From: Sphingorhabdus sp. EL138
GTDB taxonomy: Bacteria; Pseudomonadota; Alphaproteobacteria; Sphingomonadales; Sphingomonadaceae
Reading direction: 5' to 3'
Length of the DNA stretch: 64,000 nt
Assembly (NCBI RefSeq): GCF_945882965.1
Contig: NZ_CAMCWY010000005.1
Span: 57,439 to 121,438, forward strand
Shown piece after piece: positions 47,232 through 58,106 of the stretch (position 1 is the stretch's first letter; each line of letters begins with the position of its first letter). The notes beneath the pieces were generated by a model. That model saw nothing but the letters and a program-made list of their open reading frames with translations. It did no database searches and was not told where the DNA came from. Both the position numbers and the translations under genes were made by a program.

Positions 47232-48422
47232 TTACTTCGTGATGGTGCTGACAACCCCGGAACCGACGGTGCGTCCGCCTTCGCGAATTGCGAAGCGAAG
47301 ACCTGGGTCCATAGCGATTGGTGCAATCAACTTCACAGCGATCGTTACGTTGTCGCCTGGCATGACCATTTCAGTACCTTCTGGAAGGATCACTTCGCCG
47401 GTTACGTCAGTTGTACGGAAGTAGAACTGTGGGCGATAGTTTGCGAAGAATGGCGTGTGACGGCCGCCTTCGTCCTTTGAAAGAACATAGATTTCTGCCG
47501 AAAACTCAGTGTGCGGCGTAACCGAACCTGGCTTGCAGAGAACTTGGCCACGCTCAACTTCTTCACGGCCTACGCCACGAACCAGCGCACCGATGTTATC
47601 GCCTGCGCGACCTTCGTCGAGCAGCTTGCGGAACATTTCAACGCCAGTAACGGTCGTCTTCTTGGTATCCTTGATACCAACGATTTCAACTTCTTCGCCA
47701 ACCTTGACGATACCGGTTTCAACGCGGCCCGTTACAACGGTACCACGGCCCGAGATCGAGAACACGTCTTCAACTGGCATCAGGAATGGCTTGTCGATTG
47801 GACGCTCTGGCTGAGGAATGGCTTCGTCAACAGCAGCCATGAGTGCAAGGACAGATTCCTTGCCGATGTTGTCGTCCCGGCCTTCAAGCGCAGCAAGCGC
47901 TGAACCACGAACGATTGGAATGTCGTCACCTGGGAAATCGTACTTCGAGAGAAGCTCACGGATTTCCATTTCAACCAGTTCGAGAATTTCTTCGTCGTCA
48001 ACCTGGTCAACCTTGTTCATGTAAACAACGAGGGCAGGAACGCCAACCTGACGTGCAAGCAAGATGTGCTCGCGAGTCTGTGGCATCGGGCCGTCAGCCG
48101 CATTCACAACGAGGATAGCGCCGTCCATCTGCGCCGCACCGGTGATCATGTTCTTAACATAGTCAGCGTGGCCTGGGCAGTCGACGTGCGCATAGTGACG
48201 GGCAGCCGTTTCATATTCCACGTGTGCGGTCGAAATGGTGATTCCGCGCTCGCGCTCTTCTGGCGCCTTATCGATGTTGGCGAAATCAACAGCGGTACCG
48301 CCGTAAGTATCAGCCATGATCTTTGTGATCGCTGCGGTCAGCGTGGTCTTACCATGGTCAACGTGACCAATGGTACCAATGTTGCAATGCGGTTTCGTCC
48401 GCTCAAATTTAGCTTTTGCCAT
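47232..48422 (-). CDS. tuf: Elongation factor Tu
   Basis: The GTPase that delivers aminoacyl-tRNA to the ribosome. All 396 residues are present, with G1 GHVDHGKTT, the switch region [13 protein letters not shown]3 DCPGHADY and G4 NKVD near residue 136. Domains 2 and 3 are complete, with [20 protein letters not shown] and the C-terminal [15 protein letters not shown]. Only one copy lies in the window. It follows fusA after about 90 bases. Confidence 0.98.
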   Translation of the reverse strand: MAKAKFERTKPHCNIGTIGHVDHGKTTLTAAITKIMADTYGGTAVDFANIDKAPEERERGITISTAHVEYETAARHYAHVDCPGHADYVKNMITGAAQMDGAILVVNAADGPMPQTREHILLARQVGVPALVVYMNKVDQVDDEEILELVEMEIRELLSKYDFPGDDIPIVRGSALAALEGRDDNIGKESVLALMAAVDEAIPQPERPIDKPFLMPVEDVFSISGRGTVVTGRVETGIVKVGEEVEIVGIKDTKKTTVTGVEMFRKLLDEGRAGDNIGALVRGVGREEVERGQVLCKPGSVTPHTEFSAEIYVLSKDEGGRHTPFFANYRPQFYFRTTDVTGEVILPEGTEMVMPGDNVTIAVKLIAPIAMDPGLRFAIREGGRTVGSGVVSTITK

Positions 48423-48513
48423 TTTCTCAAACCTTCTTTCGATTAGGTAATATTTTGATCAGGTGGGACGACGCCTGCTGAATCACGCGCCGCCATTAAT
48501 CGGCTTTTGCCTA

Positions 48514-50586
48514 TCAGGCAAGCTTCTCCTTGATTTCGGCTGCTACGTTCGATGGCACTTCATCATAATGGTTGAAGAACATCGAATAGTTTGCACGTCC
48601 TTGCGTGAACGAGCGGAGCTGATTCACATAGCCGAACATGTTGGCCAAAGGCACCATGGATTCAACAACCTGCGCGTTACCGCGGCTGTCAGTGCCCTGG
48701 ATTTGACCACGACGTGAGTTCATGTCGCCGATCACATCGCCCAGATATTCTTCGGGAGATACCACTTCGACCTTCATGATGGGTTCAAGCAGCTTGATCC
48801 CTGACTTTTGCGCGGCTTCACGCATACCAGCACGACCAGCGATTTCGAATGCCAAGGCCGACGAATCGACATCATGATACGCGCCGTCATAAAGCGTTAT
48901 TTCGAAATCGATGATTGGGAAGCCAATTAACGAGCCCGATAATGCGGTTTCGCGCATGCCCTTTTCAACCGAGGGGATATATTCCTTTGGAATGTTACCG
49001 CCCTTGACTTCATCCTTAAACACAACGCCCGTGCCGCGCTCGCCCGGCTTTACCGAGAACTTGATGCGACCGAACTGACCGGAACCACCCGACTGCTTTT
49101 TGTGGGTGTAATCGACGTCAACTTCGCGTGCCAGGTATTCGCGATACGCAACCTGCGGCGCGCCGACATTGGCTTCAACCTTAAATTCGCGACGCATACG
49201 ATCGACGATGATGTCGAGGTGAAGCTCGCCCATGCCCTTAATGATCGTTTGGCCCGATTCATGGTCGGTTGACACGCGGAACGACGGATCTTCGGCGGAC
49301 AGACGATTAAGCGCGATGCCCATCTTTTCTTGGTCAGCCTTGGTCTTTGGTTCCACCGACAGTTCGATAACTGGCTCAGGGAATTCCATACGCTCCAATA
49401 TGATCGGGAAACGTTCGGCGCACAATGTGTCGCCAGTGGTCGTTTCCTTCATACCGGCAAGCGCGATGATGTCGCCTGCAAATGCCTCATCAACGTCCTT
49501 ACGTTCGTTGGCGTGCATTTCGAGCATACGCCCAACCTTTTCCTTCTTATCCTTCACCGAGTTCAGATACGTGCCCTTTAAGAGGCTACCCGAATAAATG
49601 CGGATGAAGGTCAGCGAGCCAACGAACGGATCGTTCATGACCTTGAACGCCAGTGCCGAAAACGGCGCATCGTCCGCAGGTGGGCGACTGTCTGGTTCAA
49701 GTGTGTCCATGTGGACACCCTGCACGTCTTGGATGTCGAGCGGCGAAGGCAGATAATCGACAACGGCGTCGAGCAAAGGCTGAACGCCCTTGTTCTTAAA
49801 CGCCGAGCCACAGCAGACAGGAACGAATGACTGGTTCAGCGTGCCCTTGCGAATCAGCGCCTTCAGCGTCGCAACGTCAGGCTCATTGCCCTCAAGATAT
49901 GCTTCCATCGCAGTATCGTCTTGCTCAACGGCAAGTTCAATCAGGTCGCTACGGTATTTGGCTGCTTCAGCGGCCAAATCAGCGGGGATATCTTCGTAGA
50001 AGAAATCGGCACCAAGCGATTCATCTTTCCAGATGATCGCGCGGTTATGCACAAGGTCAACAAGACCCTTCAAATCCGCTTCAAGGCCAATTGGAATGTA
50101 AAGCACCGCTGGACGTGCACCCAAACGATCAATGATCGATTGCACGCAATATTTGAAGTTTGCGCCGGTCCGATCAAGCTTGTTGATGAAGCACATGCGG
50201 GGAACGCCGTATTTGTCGGCCTGACGCCATACGGTTTCGGATTGCGGCTCAACGCCTGCAACGCCGTCGAAACATGCAACTGCACCATCAAGAACGCGCA
50301 GCGAACGCTCAACTTCAATCGTGAAGTCAACGTGGCCTGGCGTATCAATGATGTTGATGCGGTGGTCATTCCAGAAGCAGGTGGTCGCAGCCGACGTAAT
50401 CGTGATGCCACGCTCTTGCTCTTGCTCCATCCAATCCATGGTGGCAGCGCCATCATGAACTTCGCCGATTTTGTAAGACTTGCCGGTGTAGAAAAGGATA
50501 CGCTCGGTAGTGGTGGTTTTACCGGCGTCGATATGCGCCATAATACCGATGTTGCGATACATATTGAGTGGATGGCTGCGTGCCAT
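48514..50586 (-). CDS. fusA: Elongation factor G
   Basis: The GTPase that drives translocation. The 690 residues include G1 [13 protein letters not shown]2 [13 protein letters not shown]3 [17 protein letters not shown] and G4 NKLDRTGA, and domains II-V end in the [15 protein letters not shown] stretch. The domain IV loop tip region is complete, so it is the canonical elongation form rather than a resistance paralogue. It follows rpsG after 135 bases. Confidence 0.98.
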   Translation of the reverse strand: MARSHPLNMYRNIGIMAHIDAGKTTTTERILFYTGKSYKIGEVHDGAATMDWMEQEQERGITITSAATTCFWNDHRINIIDTPGHVDFTIEVERSLRVLDGAVACFDGVAGVEPQSETVWRQADKYGVPRMCFINKLDRTGANFKYCVQSIIDRLGARPAVLYIPIGLEADLKGLVDLVHNRAIIWKDESLGADFFYEDIPADLAAEAAKYRSDLIELAVEQDDTAMEAYLEGNEPDVATLKALIRKGTLNQSFVPVCCGSAFKNKGVQPLLDAVVDYLPSPLDIQDVQGVHMDTLEPDSRPPADDAPFSALAFKVMNDPFVGSLTFIRIYSGSLLKGTYLNSVKDKKEKVGRMLEMHANERKDVDEAFAGDIIALAGMKETTTGDTLCAERFPIILERMEFPEPVIELSVEPKTKADQEKMGIALNRLSAEDPSFRVSTDHESGQTIIKGMGELHLDIIVDRMRREFKVEANVGAPQVAYREYLAREVDVDYTHKKQSGGSGQFGRIKFSVKPGERGTGVVFKDEVKGGNIPKEYIPSVEKGMRETALSGSLIGFPIIDFEITLYDGAYHDVDSSALAFEIAGRAGMREAAQKSGIKLLEPIMKVEVVSPEEYLGDVIGDMNSRRGQIQGTDSRGNAQVVESMVPLANMFGYVNQLRSFTQGRANYSMFFNHYDEVPSNVAAEIKEKLA

Positions 50587-50721
50587 ATTCGTTACTCCAG
50601 TGCGGGGCTGCGGTTCGCGCTGCCCTATAGGGAAAGGGGCTGGTTTATGCCAGCCCCTGATTTACGCTTTTTCAAATGCGCCATCTCAGCGAAAGCCGGG
50701 ATGACGGAAAAGTTCATGCTG

Positions 50722-51192
50722 TTACCAGCGATAGTGTGCAAACGCGCGGTTGGCTTCTGCCATACGGTGCGTATCTTCACGCTTTTTGACCGCGTTTCCG
50801 CGGTTCGATGCGGCATCCATCAGCTCACCCGACAAACGGGCGGCCATGGTGGTTTCGCTGCGGTTACGCGCAGCGCCGATCAACCAACGGATCGCAAGCG
50901 CCTGCGCGCGCTCCGGACGCACTTCGCAAGGCACCTGATAGGTCGCACCACCCACACGGCGGCTGCGCACTTCGATACCTGGCTTCACGTTATCCAGCGC
51001 TTCATGGAAGGTCTGGATCGGATCTTTCTTGGCGCGGGCTTCAACAGTTTCCAAAGCACCATAAACAATCCGCTCTGCAGCTGACTTCTTACCGTCAAGC
51101 ATCAGGTTGTTCATAAATTTCGAAAGCACGATATCACCGAATTTGGGATCGGGAAGGATGATGCGCTTTTCGGGACGACGACGACGTGACAT
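50722..51192 (-). CDS. rpsG: 30S ribosomal protein S7
   Basis: A 156-residue protein that nucleates head assembly and, in E. coli, represses the str operon. It starts [20 protein letters not shown] and contains the block [20 protein letters not shown] and [19 protein letters not shown]. The C-terminus ends [10 protein letters not shown] as in the short forms. It follows rpsL after 77 bases. Confidence 0.98.
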   Translation of the reverse strand: MSRRRRPEKRIILPDPKFGDIVLSKFMNNLMLDGKKSAAERIVYGALETVEARAKKDPIQTFHEALDNVKPGIEVRSRRVGGATYQVPCEVRPERAQALAIRWLIGAARNRSETTMAARLSGELMDAASNRGNAVKKREDTHRMAEANRAFAHYRW

Positions 51193-51269
51193 GTTTTATT
51201 TCCTTTATCTCATGGGACCAGCGGCAGCGCAAATGCGCGCCAATCGGCCAGCCAATGGTAACGTTCGAA

Positions 51270-51641
51270 TTACTTCGGACGCTTTGCACCATATTTGGAA
51301 CGCGATTGCTTGCGGTCCTTGACACCCTGCGTATCGAGTACGCCGCGAAGCACGTGGTAACGCACACCGGGAAGGTCGCGTACGCGGCCGCCACGGATAA
51401 GCACAACGCTATGCTCTTGAAGGTTGTGGCCTTCACCTGGGATATAGGAAATAACTTCACGCTGGTTGGTCAGACGGATTTTCGCAACCTTACGCAAAGC
51501 CGAGTTCGGCTTTTTCGGGGTCGTTGTGTAAACGCGGGTGCAAACGCCGCGCTTCTGTGGGTTTTGGTCCATCGCAGGGACCTTGGACTTGACCTTCTGC
51601 GGGGTCCGGCCCTTGCGGACCAGCTGGTTAATCGTTGGCAT
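51270..51641 (-). CDS. rpsL: 30S ribosomal protein S12
   Basis: A 123-residue protein of the decoding centre and target of streptomycin-resistance mutations. It starts [20 protein letters not shown]. Lysine 43 (in [16 protein letters not shown]) and the [20 protein letters not shown] block with lysine-88-equivalent context are wild-type, so no resistance substitution is suggested at position 43. It is the first gene of the str operon here. Confidence 0.98.
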   Translation of the reverse strand: MPTINQLVRKGRTPQKVKSKVPAMDQNPQKRGVCTRVYTTTPKKPNSALRKVAKIRLTNQREVISYIPGEGHNLQEHSVVLIRGGRVRDLPGVRYHVLRGVLDTQGVKDRKQSRSKYGAKRPK

Positions 51642-51746
51642 ATCTTCACCTTTGTTAAGCGGTTACTTTAGGTGGCAAGGCGTTTTTTGCGGCGGAGGCT
51701 CAGCCTTTGATCCACCCGACCTGACACATAATGTGCTGCTATTCTG

Positions 51747-51775
51747 TGTATTTCCCATGCGCCAAAGAGAATCAA
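51747..51775 (-). promoter_or_regulatory. Candidate promoter of the str operon
   Basis: On the minus strand TTGATT (51775-51770), a 17-base spacer and AATACA (51752-51747) give a plausible sigma-70 promoter about 105 bases before the rpsL start. The match is moderate, but it is the best in the 181-base gap, which separates rpsL from the upstream methyltransferase gene on the same strand. Confidence 0.4.
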
Positions 51776-51822
51776 CCCTCGAGCTTCGGGAATGGGCCCA
51801 TTAGCGCCCGCTGGCTATCGGG

Positions 51823-52344
51823 TCAAGTGGTGCTGCCACGCTCCGTCAGCACGTCATTTTCGATCCTGATCCGCCACCATAAAAGCGCAGCGTTCAGTAA
51901 AGAGAATGTGAGTGCCATGGCCGGTGCGCCGAGAAGAAGCGGCAGGACCGCAATCTCCACAACGACCAAGGCATAATTGGGGTGCTTGATGAAACGATAT
52001 GGGCCGCGCCGCACGCGCGGGAAATGTGGGGCGCTGATGATCCGCGTGGTCCACCATCGGCCAATGCTCGCCAGCGTCCAGAAGCGGAAGGTTTGGCTTG
52101 CAATAAATGCGTTGAGCAAAAGCAGGTTGGGTGACGTTTCGGGCTTTGCGAACAATAGGATGGCGATCAGCCAACCGCTGTGGAGCACGATAAACAAAGG
52201 ATAATGCTTCGCACCATGCTCACGACCACCTTCAGCCAGCAATCGGCGGGTGTTGGCGCTAGCATAAGCCAGCTCAGCAAGTCGCTGCAGGATGACATAC
52301 GCAAAGACAATCAGCGCCCAAACGGGCCAATCGAACACTGTCAT
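51823..52344 (-). CDS. Isoprenylcysteine carboxyl methyltransferase-family protein, coupled to type III PKS
   Basis: A 173-residue membrane methyltransferase of the ICMT/PEMT fold with about four hydrophobic helices. The conserved C-terminal block RRGPYRFIKHPNYALVVVEI (R-G-P-Y-x-x-x-x-H-P-N-Y) is the SAM-binding signature. Its start overlaps the polyketide synthase stop by four bases. In Bacillus the equivalent pair BpsA/BpsB makes alkylpyrones and methylates them to methyl ethers, so this protein most likely methylates the polyketide made by its neighbour. Confidence 0.85.
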   Translation of the reverse strand: MTVFDWPVWALIVFAYVILQRLAELAYASANTRRLLAEGGREHGAKHYPLFIVLHSGWLIAILLFAKPETSPNLLLLNAFIASQTFRFWTLASIGRWWTTRIISAPHFPRVRRGPYRFIKHPNYALVVVEIAVLPLLLGAPAMALTFSLLNAALLWWRIRIENDVLTERGSTT

Positions 52345-53375
52345 GGCTTGAGAAGCCCCATCGCGCCAACAAATCCCGGTCCAAGTGCCGTTAAAAATGT
52401 TGGTTTCTCAATTGGTCCGGCGGCCAGCAGCGCCTCCAACACAAACAACACCGTCGGCGAACTCATATTGCCATGGTCGCGCAGTACTTTGCGCGTCGCA
52501 GCCAAGTCATGCCCCAGATAATCGGCCAACGCATCGACCACGCGCCCACCGCCCGGGTGACAGGCAGGTTCAGCCATGTCCGCTTTGGTCAGGCCATGTT
52601 TTGCGATAAAATCGTCGCAGACGGGCGCAAAATGGCTATTCACAAAAAAGGGTATATCGCGCGCTAGCACAAGATCAAACCCCGTATCGCCAATCTGCCA
52701 GCCCATCATATCGAGCGTATCGGGCCAGACATGGCTCGCAAATGCACCCAGTTGCGGCCCTGGCCCAGCGCCGATGACCGCAGCGGCACAGCCATCGGCA
52801 AACAACGCAAGTGCGACCATATCTTTTTTATCCATGCGCGCATGGTCGTAGGCAAGGCTGCACAGTTCAAGGCTGACGAGCATGACTGGCTTGTCCGGGC
52901 CCGCACGATAAAGATCAGCCGCAACGCCAAGGCCAATGACCCCGCCAGCGCAACCATAGCCAAATAAGGGCACGCAGCGTGTGTTGGGCGCGAAACCCAT
53001 TTTCGCTATCATCCGGCTTGGCAGGCTGGGCGTCATCGTTCCTGTGGTCGATACGAAAACAATCTGCCCTATGGCGGCGGCCTGCAAGTTTGCGCGCGCC
53101 AAAGCCTGCGTAACCGCTGCTTCAAAAATCTGTGCGGCGACAACTTCATACACGCCTGCGCGCTTTGCCCAGCTTCTGGCGTCAAAATAATATTCGGGCG
53201 GCATCGCTATATGACGCTGCGAGATACCCGTGTTTCCAAGTATTTCTGCCATGCGCGGTGGCAGGTCTTGCCGTTTGGCCTGCGCCAAAATCGACAGGAC
53301 ATCATCTTGCGTGATGCAGTGCGGCGGCACGGCGGTGCCAAGGGAAATCAAACGGGGAAGAATCTGTTGCATCAC
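52341..53375 (-). CDS. Type III polyketide synthase (chalcone/stilbene synthase family)
   Basis: A 344-residue homodimeric ketosynthase that extends an acyl-CoA starter with malonyl-CoA and cyclises the product to pyrones, resorcinols or phloroglucinols. The catalytic triad is visible: Cys142 in FGYGCAGG, His273 in CHPGGGRVVDAL and Asn303 in DHGNMSSPTVLFVL. It is shorter than plant chalcone synthases but normal for the bacterial alkylpyrone/alkylresorcinol group. The downstream methyltransferase is coupled by overlap. A long-chain lipid product is inferred from family and partner; the starter unit cannot be read from sequence. Confidence 0.9.
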   Translation of the reverse strand: MMQQILPRLISLGTAVPPHCITQDDVLSILAQAKRQDLPPRMAEILGNTGISQRHIAMPPEYYFDARSWAKRAGVYEVVAAQIFEAAVTQALARANLQAAAIGQIVFVSTTGTMTPSLPSRMIAKMGFAPNTRCVPLFGYGCAGGVIGLGVAADLYRAGPDKPVMLVSLELCSLAYDHARMDKKDMVALALFADGCAAAVIGAGPGPQLGAFASHVWPDTLDMMGWQIGDTGFDLVLARDIPFFVNSHFAPVCDDFIAKHGLTKADMAEPACHPGGGRVVDALADYLGHDLAATRKVLRDHGNMSSPTVLFVLEALLAAGPIEKPTFLTALGPGFVGAMGLLKP

Positions 53376-53407
53376 CCTTAACAGCTACGCCCGTTGAAAA
53401 GTTTCCG

Positions 53408-54799
53408 CTAGGCAGACTTTACGCTAGCCCACGGGCCACTGATCGCCAGGGTCATCGTCGGTTCCATCATGTTCACAAACATTGTCGAGCCATCGGGTGA
53501 GAAGCATCCGCCCGCAAATTCGGTTTGCACGCGGCTTCGGCCTATCATGTACGTCTGGCCTTGCGCAGTAACGCCACGCAAATGGTTACTCGAAATGTCG
53601 GTATACTGGTCCTCACAAACTAACAAATGCCCTGTCGGCATCACGGCGATATTGTCGCCATAATTGTAAAATGTTGGATTGGTCGATTCCATAAACAGGT
53701 CGATGATTCCGGGCGCTTCGGCTTCACGCGTGGTCCCTTCATTTGCCGCAGGGACATAGCGGAAAATCTGGCCATATTTTGCAGCGCCGCCGTTCGTGCA
53801 GGCAAAGAACAATTCGCCCTTCCCCCAGAATATCCCTTCGCCGCGCGCAAACAGCGCAGCACCTTTGGCGGCGCCTTGTTTGCGTAAGTCATCATCGGGG
53901 CTTTCAGGGTTGGAAAGCGATATCCATTTCGCCTGATATTGGCGGCCTTTGCTAACCTGAACCTCAGTCCAGTTGCGCGTATCACTAATGTCGGCCTGCA
54001 CAAAAGCTAAAGCCTCAAGCCGCCCACCTTTGGCAAGCCGTCCCTTTTCATTTGGAATGAACCTGTAAAGCAGGCTGTCGCCGCGATCTTCGGTCAAATA
54101 GGCAATGCCCGTCCGCGGATCAACGCACGCGGCCTCGTGGTTGAAACGACCCATGTCTTTTAGGGGCACGGGCGTAACAAGGCCATTCTGCGTAGCGGGA
54201 ACTTCAAAAATATAGCCATGGTCTTCGCCGACACCGCTTCCAGCGCGCGTGACATTTTCCTCGCAGCTCAGCCAGCTTCCCCATGGCGTAATCCCGCCGG
54301 AGCAATTGCGGATCGTCCCGGAAAGGCTCAAAAACTCACGCTCGCGTTGGCCAGTCTTCATATCATATATCAAAGTCGTGGTACCCCCCGGCAGGGGCAT
54401 CGATTTGTCATCCGCCATGCGATCATAAGCCGGGAAATCCTTTGCCACATTCCCGGTGAAGGGCCCGAAATCCTGATCCTTAATTCCAAGCTCATGGTTG
54501 CGGATAAGGGCGACCTTGCCCTTCCCCAAATCGATAGCGCCCATTCCGTCGGCGGAGTTTGGCACCAGATAGCCATCATCCATGATGTTACCGAGCCGCG
54601 AAATAACGCGATAATCAAAGCCTTTAGGCAGGTCGATCAGGTTGTTGGGGTCGCGCACCAACGGGCCATAGCCAAATACTTCATTGGCTCCAGCGGTGGG
54701 TGCCTGCGCAATGGCGCGTGCCGCCAGCCCTGCAAACGCAATGCTGCCAAGACCAAATCCGAACTGCCGCCTGCTTAGCGAAATAAGCCTGCTTTGCAT
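53408..54799 (-). CDS. PhoX-type alkaline phosphatase (Tat-exported)
   Basis: A 463-residue protein of the PhoX/DUF839 family, calcium- and iron-dependent phosphatases. A twin-arginine signal (SLSRRQFGFGLG, then a hydrophobic stretch to AIAQ) predicts folded export. The propeller carries family segments DYRVISRLG, LIRNHELG, NCSGGITPWGSWLSCEEN and NHEAACVDPRTGIAYLTEDR. Low phosphate would be the expected inducer, but no Pho box was identified by eye. It is divergent from gltX and lies downstream of nothing on its strand. Confidence 0.85.
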   Translation of the reverse strand: MQSRLISLSRRQFGFGLGSIAFAGLAARAIAQAPTAGANEVFGYGPLVRDPNNLIDLPKGFDYRVISRLGNIMDDGYLVPNSADGMGAIDLGKGKVALIRNHELGIKDQDFGPFTGNVAKDFPAYDRMADDKSMPLPGGTTTLIYDMKTGQREREFLSLSGTIRNCSGGITPWGSWLSCEENVTRAGSGVGEDHGYIFEVPATQNGLVTPVPLKDMGRFNHEAACVDPRTGIAYLTEDRGDSLLYRFIPNEKGRLAKGGRLEALAFVQADISDTRNWTEVQVSKGRQYQAKWISLSNPESPDDDLRKQGAAKGAALFARGEGIFWGKGELFFACTNGGAAKYGQIFRYVPAANEGTTREAEAPGIIDLFMESTNPTFYNYGDNIAVMPTGHLLVCEDQYTDISSNHLRGVTAQGQTYMIGRSRVQTEFAGGCFSPDGSTMFVNMMEPTMTLAISGPWASVKSA

Positions 54800-54902
54800 G
54801 AACCGCTCCTGTTAGTTTGACTGTTGACTGCACCGGAAAGATGACAATCGCGTTGCAGCTTGATAGAGCGCGGGTCAACCAAACCAAAGGCATTTGTTTC
54901 TC

Positions 54903-56399
54903 ATGAAAGTACGTACCCGCGTTGCACCATCCCCCACCGGCGACCCACATGTCGGCACCGCGTATATTGCGCTCATCAACTATTGCTTTGCCAAGAAGCA
55001 CGGCGGCGAGTTTCTGTTGCGCATAGAGGATACCGATCAGGCACGGTCCACGCCGCAATCGGAAAAGATGATATTGGAATCGCTGCGCTGGTTGGGCCTT
55101 AGCTGGGATGAGGGCCCCGATGTTGGCGGCCCGCATGGTCCCTATCGCCAATCGGAACGCAGCGCGATTTACACCGCGCATTGTGACCAGTTGCTGGCCG
55201 ATGGCCATGCGTTCAAATGCTATTGTACGCCCGAAAAGCTCGCGGCCGCACGCGCCGCTCAGATAGCGGCGAAGCAGCCACCAAAATATGATGGCACCTG
55301 TTTGGCACTCACCTCTGACGATATCGCAAAGCGCGATGGCGACGGCGTTTCGCATGTTGTCCGCATGAAAATTCCAACAACGGGCACATGCATTGTTCAA
55401 GATACGTTGCGGGGCGAAATCGCCTTCGAATATGCGGTCGTTGACATGCAGGTGCTGATGAAATCGGACGGCCTGCCGACGTACCATCTCGCCAATGTTG
55501 TCGACGATCACCTGATGGGTATCACCCATGTCATGCGGGGCGAGGAATGGATTTCGTCGGCGCCAAAGCATTTGTTGCTTTACCAATATTTCGGCTGGGA
55601 ACCGCCCGTGCTCACGCATTTGCCGTTGCTGCGCAATGCCGACAAATCGAAGCTGTCGAAGCGTAAAAACCCGACCAGCATTCTATATTATCAACGCGCA
55701 GGATATTTGCCGCAGGCGATGCAGAACTTCCTTGGTCTGTTTATCAAATCGGCCAGCGAAGAGGATGAAAAAACCTCACTGCAAAGGCTGATCGACGAAT
55801 TTGACGTCCACAATATCTCGCTGGGCGGGCCGGTTTTCGACACGTCGAAGCTGGATTGGCTCAATGGCCGTTATTTGCGTGAAGAACTCAGCGTTTCCGA
55901 ATTTCTGGATGCGGTAAAGGCGTGGGCGCTGAATGACGACTACCTCACGCCCATCGCTGAAATGGCGCAGGCGCGGATTACCAAAATGTCGGACCTTGGC
56001 GGCCTGACCGCGATGTTCTTTATGAACCGAATTGACGGCATGACCGCAGAGCGGCTGCGCGATGGTGTGAAGCTGGAACAGGATGTGCAGCGCGCGGCCT
56101 ACACCCTTGGCTTGCAACAGTTCGACGGCATGATCGACTGGAACCGGGAAGGCGTTGAAGCGACGTTGCGCCGAACTGCCGAGGCCTTGGACGCGAAGTT
56201 GAAGGACGTTATCCGGCCTTTCTATATCGCCATCACTGGCAGCGCGCAGGGCGTGCCTTTGTTCGACGCAATCTCGCATTTGGGCCGCGACATCATGCGC
56301 GAGCGGTTGCGCCATGCAATGGAATTGCTTGGCCCTGCCACATCAAAAGAAATGAAGGCTTGGACCGATTTGCTGACCGCGCCGCCAAAGGCCGAATGA
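54903..56399 (+). CDS. gltX: Glutamyl-tRNA synthetase
   Basis: Charges tRNA(Glu), and in many alphaproteobacteria tRNA(Gln) for later amidation. ATG 54903 ([20 protein letters not shown]) gives 498 residues. The HIGH-type motif is [12 protein letters not shown] (9-20) and the KMSKS motif is KLSKRK near residue 248. Anticodon-binding helices fill the C-terminal third. A TTG three codons upstream is unlikely. It is the first of six overlapping genes, and its stop overlaps the ung start by four bases. Confidence 0.96.
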   Translation: MKVRTRVAPSPTGDPHVGTAYIALINYCFAKKHGGEFLLRIEDTDQARSTPQSEKMILESLRWLGLSWDEGPDVGGPHGPYRQSERSAIYTAHCDQLLADGHAFKCYCTPEKLAAARAAQIAAKQPPKYDGTCLALTSDDIAKRDGDGVSHVVRMKIPTTGTCIVQDTLRGEIAFEYAVVDMQVLMKSDGLPTYHLANVVDDHLMGITHVMRGEEWISSAPKHLLLYQYFGWEPPVLTHLPLLRNADKSKLSKRKNPTSILYYQRAGYLPQAMQNFLGLFIKSASEEDEKTSLQRLIDEFDVHNISLGGPVFDTSKLDWLNGRYLREELSVSEFLDAVKAWALNDDYLTPIAEMAQARITKMSDLGGLTAMFFMNRIDGMTAERLRDGVKLEQDVQRAAYTLGLQQFDGMIDWNREGVEATLRRTAEALDAKLKDVIRPFYIAITGSAQGVPLFDAISHLGRDIMRERLRHAMELLGPATSKEMKAWTDLLTAPPKAE

Positions 56400-57085
56400 C
56401 CGCATTTTCGTTACCGCAGGATTGGCAGACGGCGCTGCGCGCGGCGCTTGTGACGCCAGAAACGCTCGCGCTTCAAGGCTTTCTTGACGCCGAACTGGCC
56501 GCGGGCAAGACGATTTTCCCGCCGCAGGACGCATGGTTCCGCGCGCTTGAACTGACGCCGCTGGACAAAGTGCGCGTCGTCATTTTGGGGCAAGACCCCT
56601 ATCATGGGCCGGGGCAAGCACATGGCCTGTGTTTCAGCGTGCCGCCGGGCGTGCGTCCTCCGCCTAGTCTTACAAATATTTACAAGGAGTTAGGAAGCGA
56701 CTTAAGCCTGCCGCGCCCGCCTCATGGCTTTTTGGAACATTGGGCGCGGCAAGGCGTATTGTTACTCAACAGCGTCCTCACCGTCGAAATGGCCAAGGCC
56801 GCGTCGCACAGCAAAAAGGGGTGGGAGCCATTTACGGACGCGATTATTGCGCGCGTGAACGGCAAGGCAGAGCCAGTCGTTTTCATGCTGTGGGGCGCAT
56901 ATGCCCATAAAAAGGCGGCGACTGTCGATGGCCGTCGCCATCTGCTGCTCAAGGCCGTGCATCCATCGCCCTTGTCGGCGCATGCAGGCTTTTTGGGCTG
57001 CAAACATTTCTCGCAATGCAACGCCTTTCTGGTTAGCAACAGGCTCCCGCCGATTGATTGGACATTACCCAATGTCGTTCCATGA
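56396..57085 (+). CDS. ung: Uracil-DNA glycosylase (family 1)
   Basis: Removes uracil from DNA as the first step of base-excision repair. ATG 56396 gives 229 residues. The water-activating loop [18 protein letters not shown] lies near residues 64-81 (catalytic Asp about 66) and the leucine-intercalation loop [11 protein letters not shown] near 188-198. Both are intact. The gene overlaps gltX by four bases and galT by 14, so it is tightly embedded in the operon. Confidence 0.96.
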   Translation: MTAFSLPQDWQTALRAALVTPETLALQGFLDAELAAGKTIFPPQDAWFRALELTPLDKVRVVILGQDPYHGPGQAHGLCFSVPPGVRPPPSLTNIYKELGSDLSLPRPPHGFLEHWARQGVLLLNSVLTVEMAKAASHSKKGWEPFTDAIIARVNGKAEPVVFMLWGAYAHKKAATVDGRRHLLLKAVHPSPLSAHAGFLGCKHFSQCNAFLVSNRLPPIDWTLPNVVP

Positions 57086-58106
57086 GCAGCCCCATCGCCG
57101 TTTCAACCCATTGAAAGATGAATGGATTTTAGTATCTCCCCATCGTGCGAAGCGCCCATGGCAGGGGCAGCAGGATATACCCGACACCGCCGTCCGGCCG
57201 ATGCACGATCCGGATTGTGATTTATGCGCGGGCAATGAACGTGCTGGCGGGTTGCGCAATCCTGATTACAAAAATATCTTCATTTTCGACAATGACTTTG
57301 CCGCATTGATGCCCGGCGCAGGTAGCGGAGTAGAAAAAGACAAACCCTTGTTTCGTGCGGCTCTCGCGCATGGAACCTGCAGGGTCATTTGCTTTTCGCC
57401 TGACCATGGAAAAACTCTGCCTGAAATGCCAGCGGACGATATCCACATATTGGTCGACACGTGGGCCGCGCAAGAAAAAGAGCTTTACGCCTCTCATGCC
57501 TATGTCCAGATTTTCGAAAATAAGGGCGCGATGATGGGCTGCTCCAGCCCGCATCCGCATGGGCAAATCTGGGCGACAACTCATGTCCCTGCCGAGCCCG
57601 CGCGTGAGGATGCAACGCAAGCGGCCTGGTTTGAACAACATCAATCGGCAATGCTGCTAACCTATGCCGAACAAGAGGCCAAAGACGGCGCGCGGACGGT
57701 GGCAAGCAACGCCCACTGGATTGCGGTCGTGCCCTATTGGGCAAGCTGGCCATATGAAATCCTGCTGCTGCCGCGTTTTGCGGTTCAGCGATTGCATGAC
57801 CTCGCGCCAGAACAGCGTGATGATCTCGCCCACATCATGAAAGCCGTGACAACGGCCTATGACAATCTGTTCCAGACCAGCTTTCCCTATTCGATGGGCT
57901 GGCATGGCGCGCCAAGCGCAACGCCCGATGCCCCGCATTGGCAATTGCATGCGCATTTCTATCCGCCCTTGCTGCGCTCGGCCAGTGTGCGCAAGTTCAT
58001 GGTCGGCTATGAAATGCTGGCCGAGGCACAACGCGACCTGACGCCGGAGGCCGCTGCGGCACATTTGCGCGCGACAGCCAAAATCCATTACCGGAGCCAG
58101 TCATGA
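57072..58106 (+). CDS. galT: Galactose-1-phosphate uridylyltransferase
   Basis: Transfers UMP between UDP-glucose and galactose-1-phosphate in the Leloir pathway. ATG 57072 ([20 protein letters not shown]) gives 344 residues; the frame is open further up but that region is ung in another frame. The catalytic HPHGQIW (H-x-H-x-Q) lies near residue 160 in [16 protein letters not shown], and zinc/iron-ligand segments DCDLCAGN and the NCH-like downstream histidines are present. It overlaps ung by 14 bases and galK by four. Confidence 0.95.
   Translation: MSFHEQPHRRFNPLKDEWILVSPHRAKRPWQGQQDIPDTAVRPMHDPDCDLCAGNERAGGLRNPDYKNIFIFDNDFAALMPGAGSGVEKDKPLFRAALAHGTCRVICFSPDHGKTLPEMPADDIHILVDTWAAQEKELYASHAYVQIFENKGAMMGCSSPHPHGQIWATTHVPAEPAREDATQAAWFEQHQSAMLLTYAEQEAKDGARTVASNAHWIAVVPYWASWPYEILLLPRFAVQRLHDLAPEQRDDLAHIMKAVTTAYDNLFQTSFPYSMGWHGAPSATPDAPHWQLHAHFYPPLLRSASVRKFMVGYEMLAEAQRDLTPEAAAAHLRATAKIHYRSQS

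Noticed and set aside
51270..51641. Possible streptomycin-resistant form of S12
   Set aside because: The lysine in TTPKKPNS is the sensitive-type residue, so there is no sign of a resistance substitution.
54681..55619. 312-codon minus-strand frame across the phoX/gltX divergence
   Set aside because: It is antisense to gltX and overlaps the start of the PhoX gene; both real genes have strong motifs.
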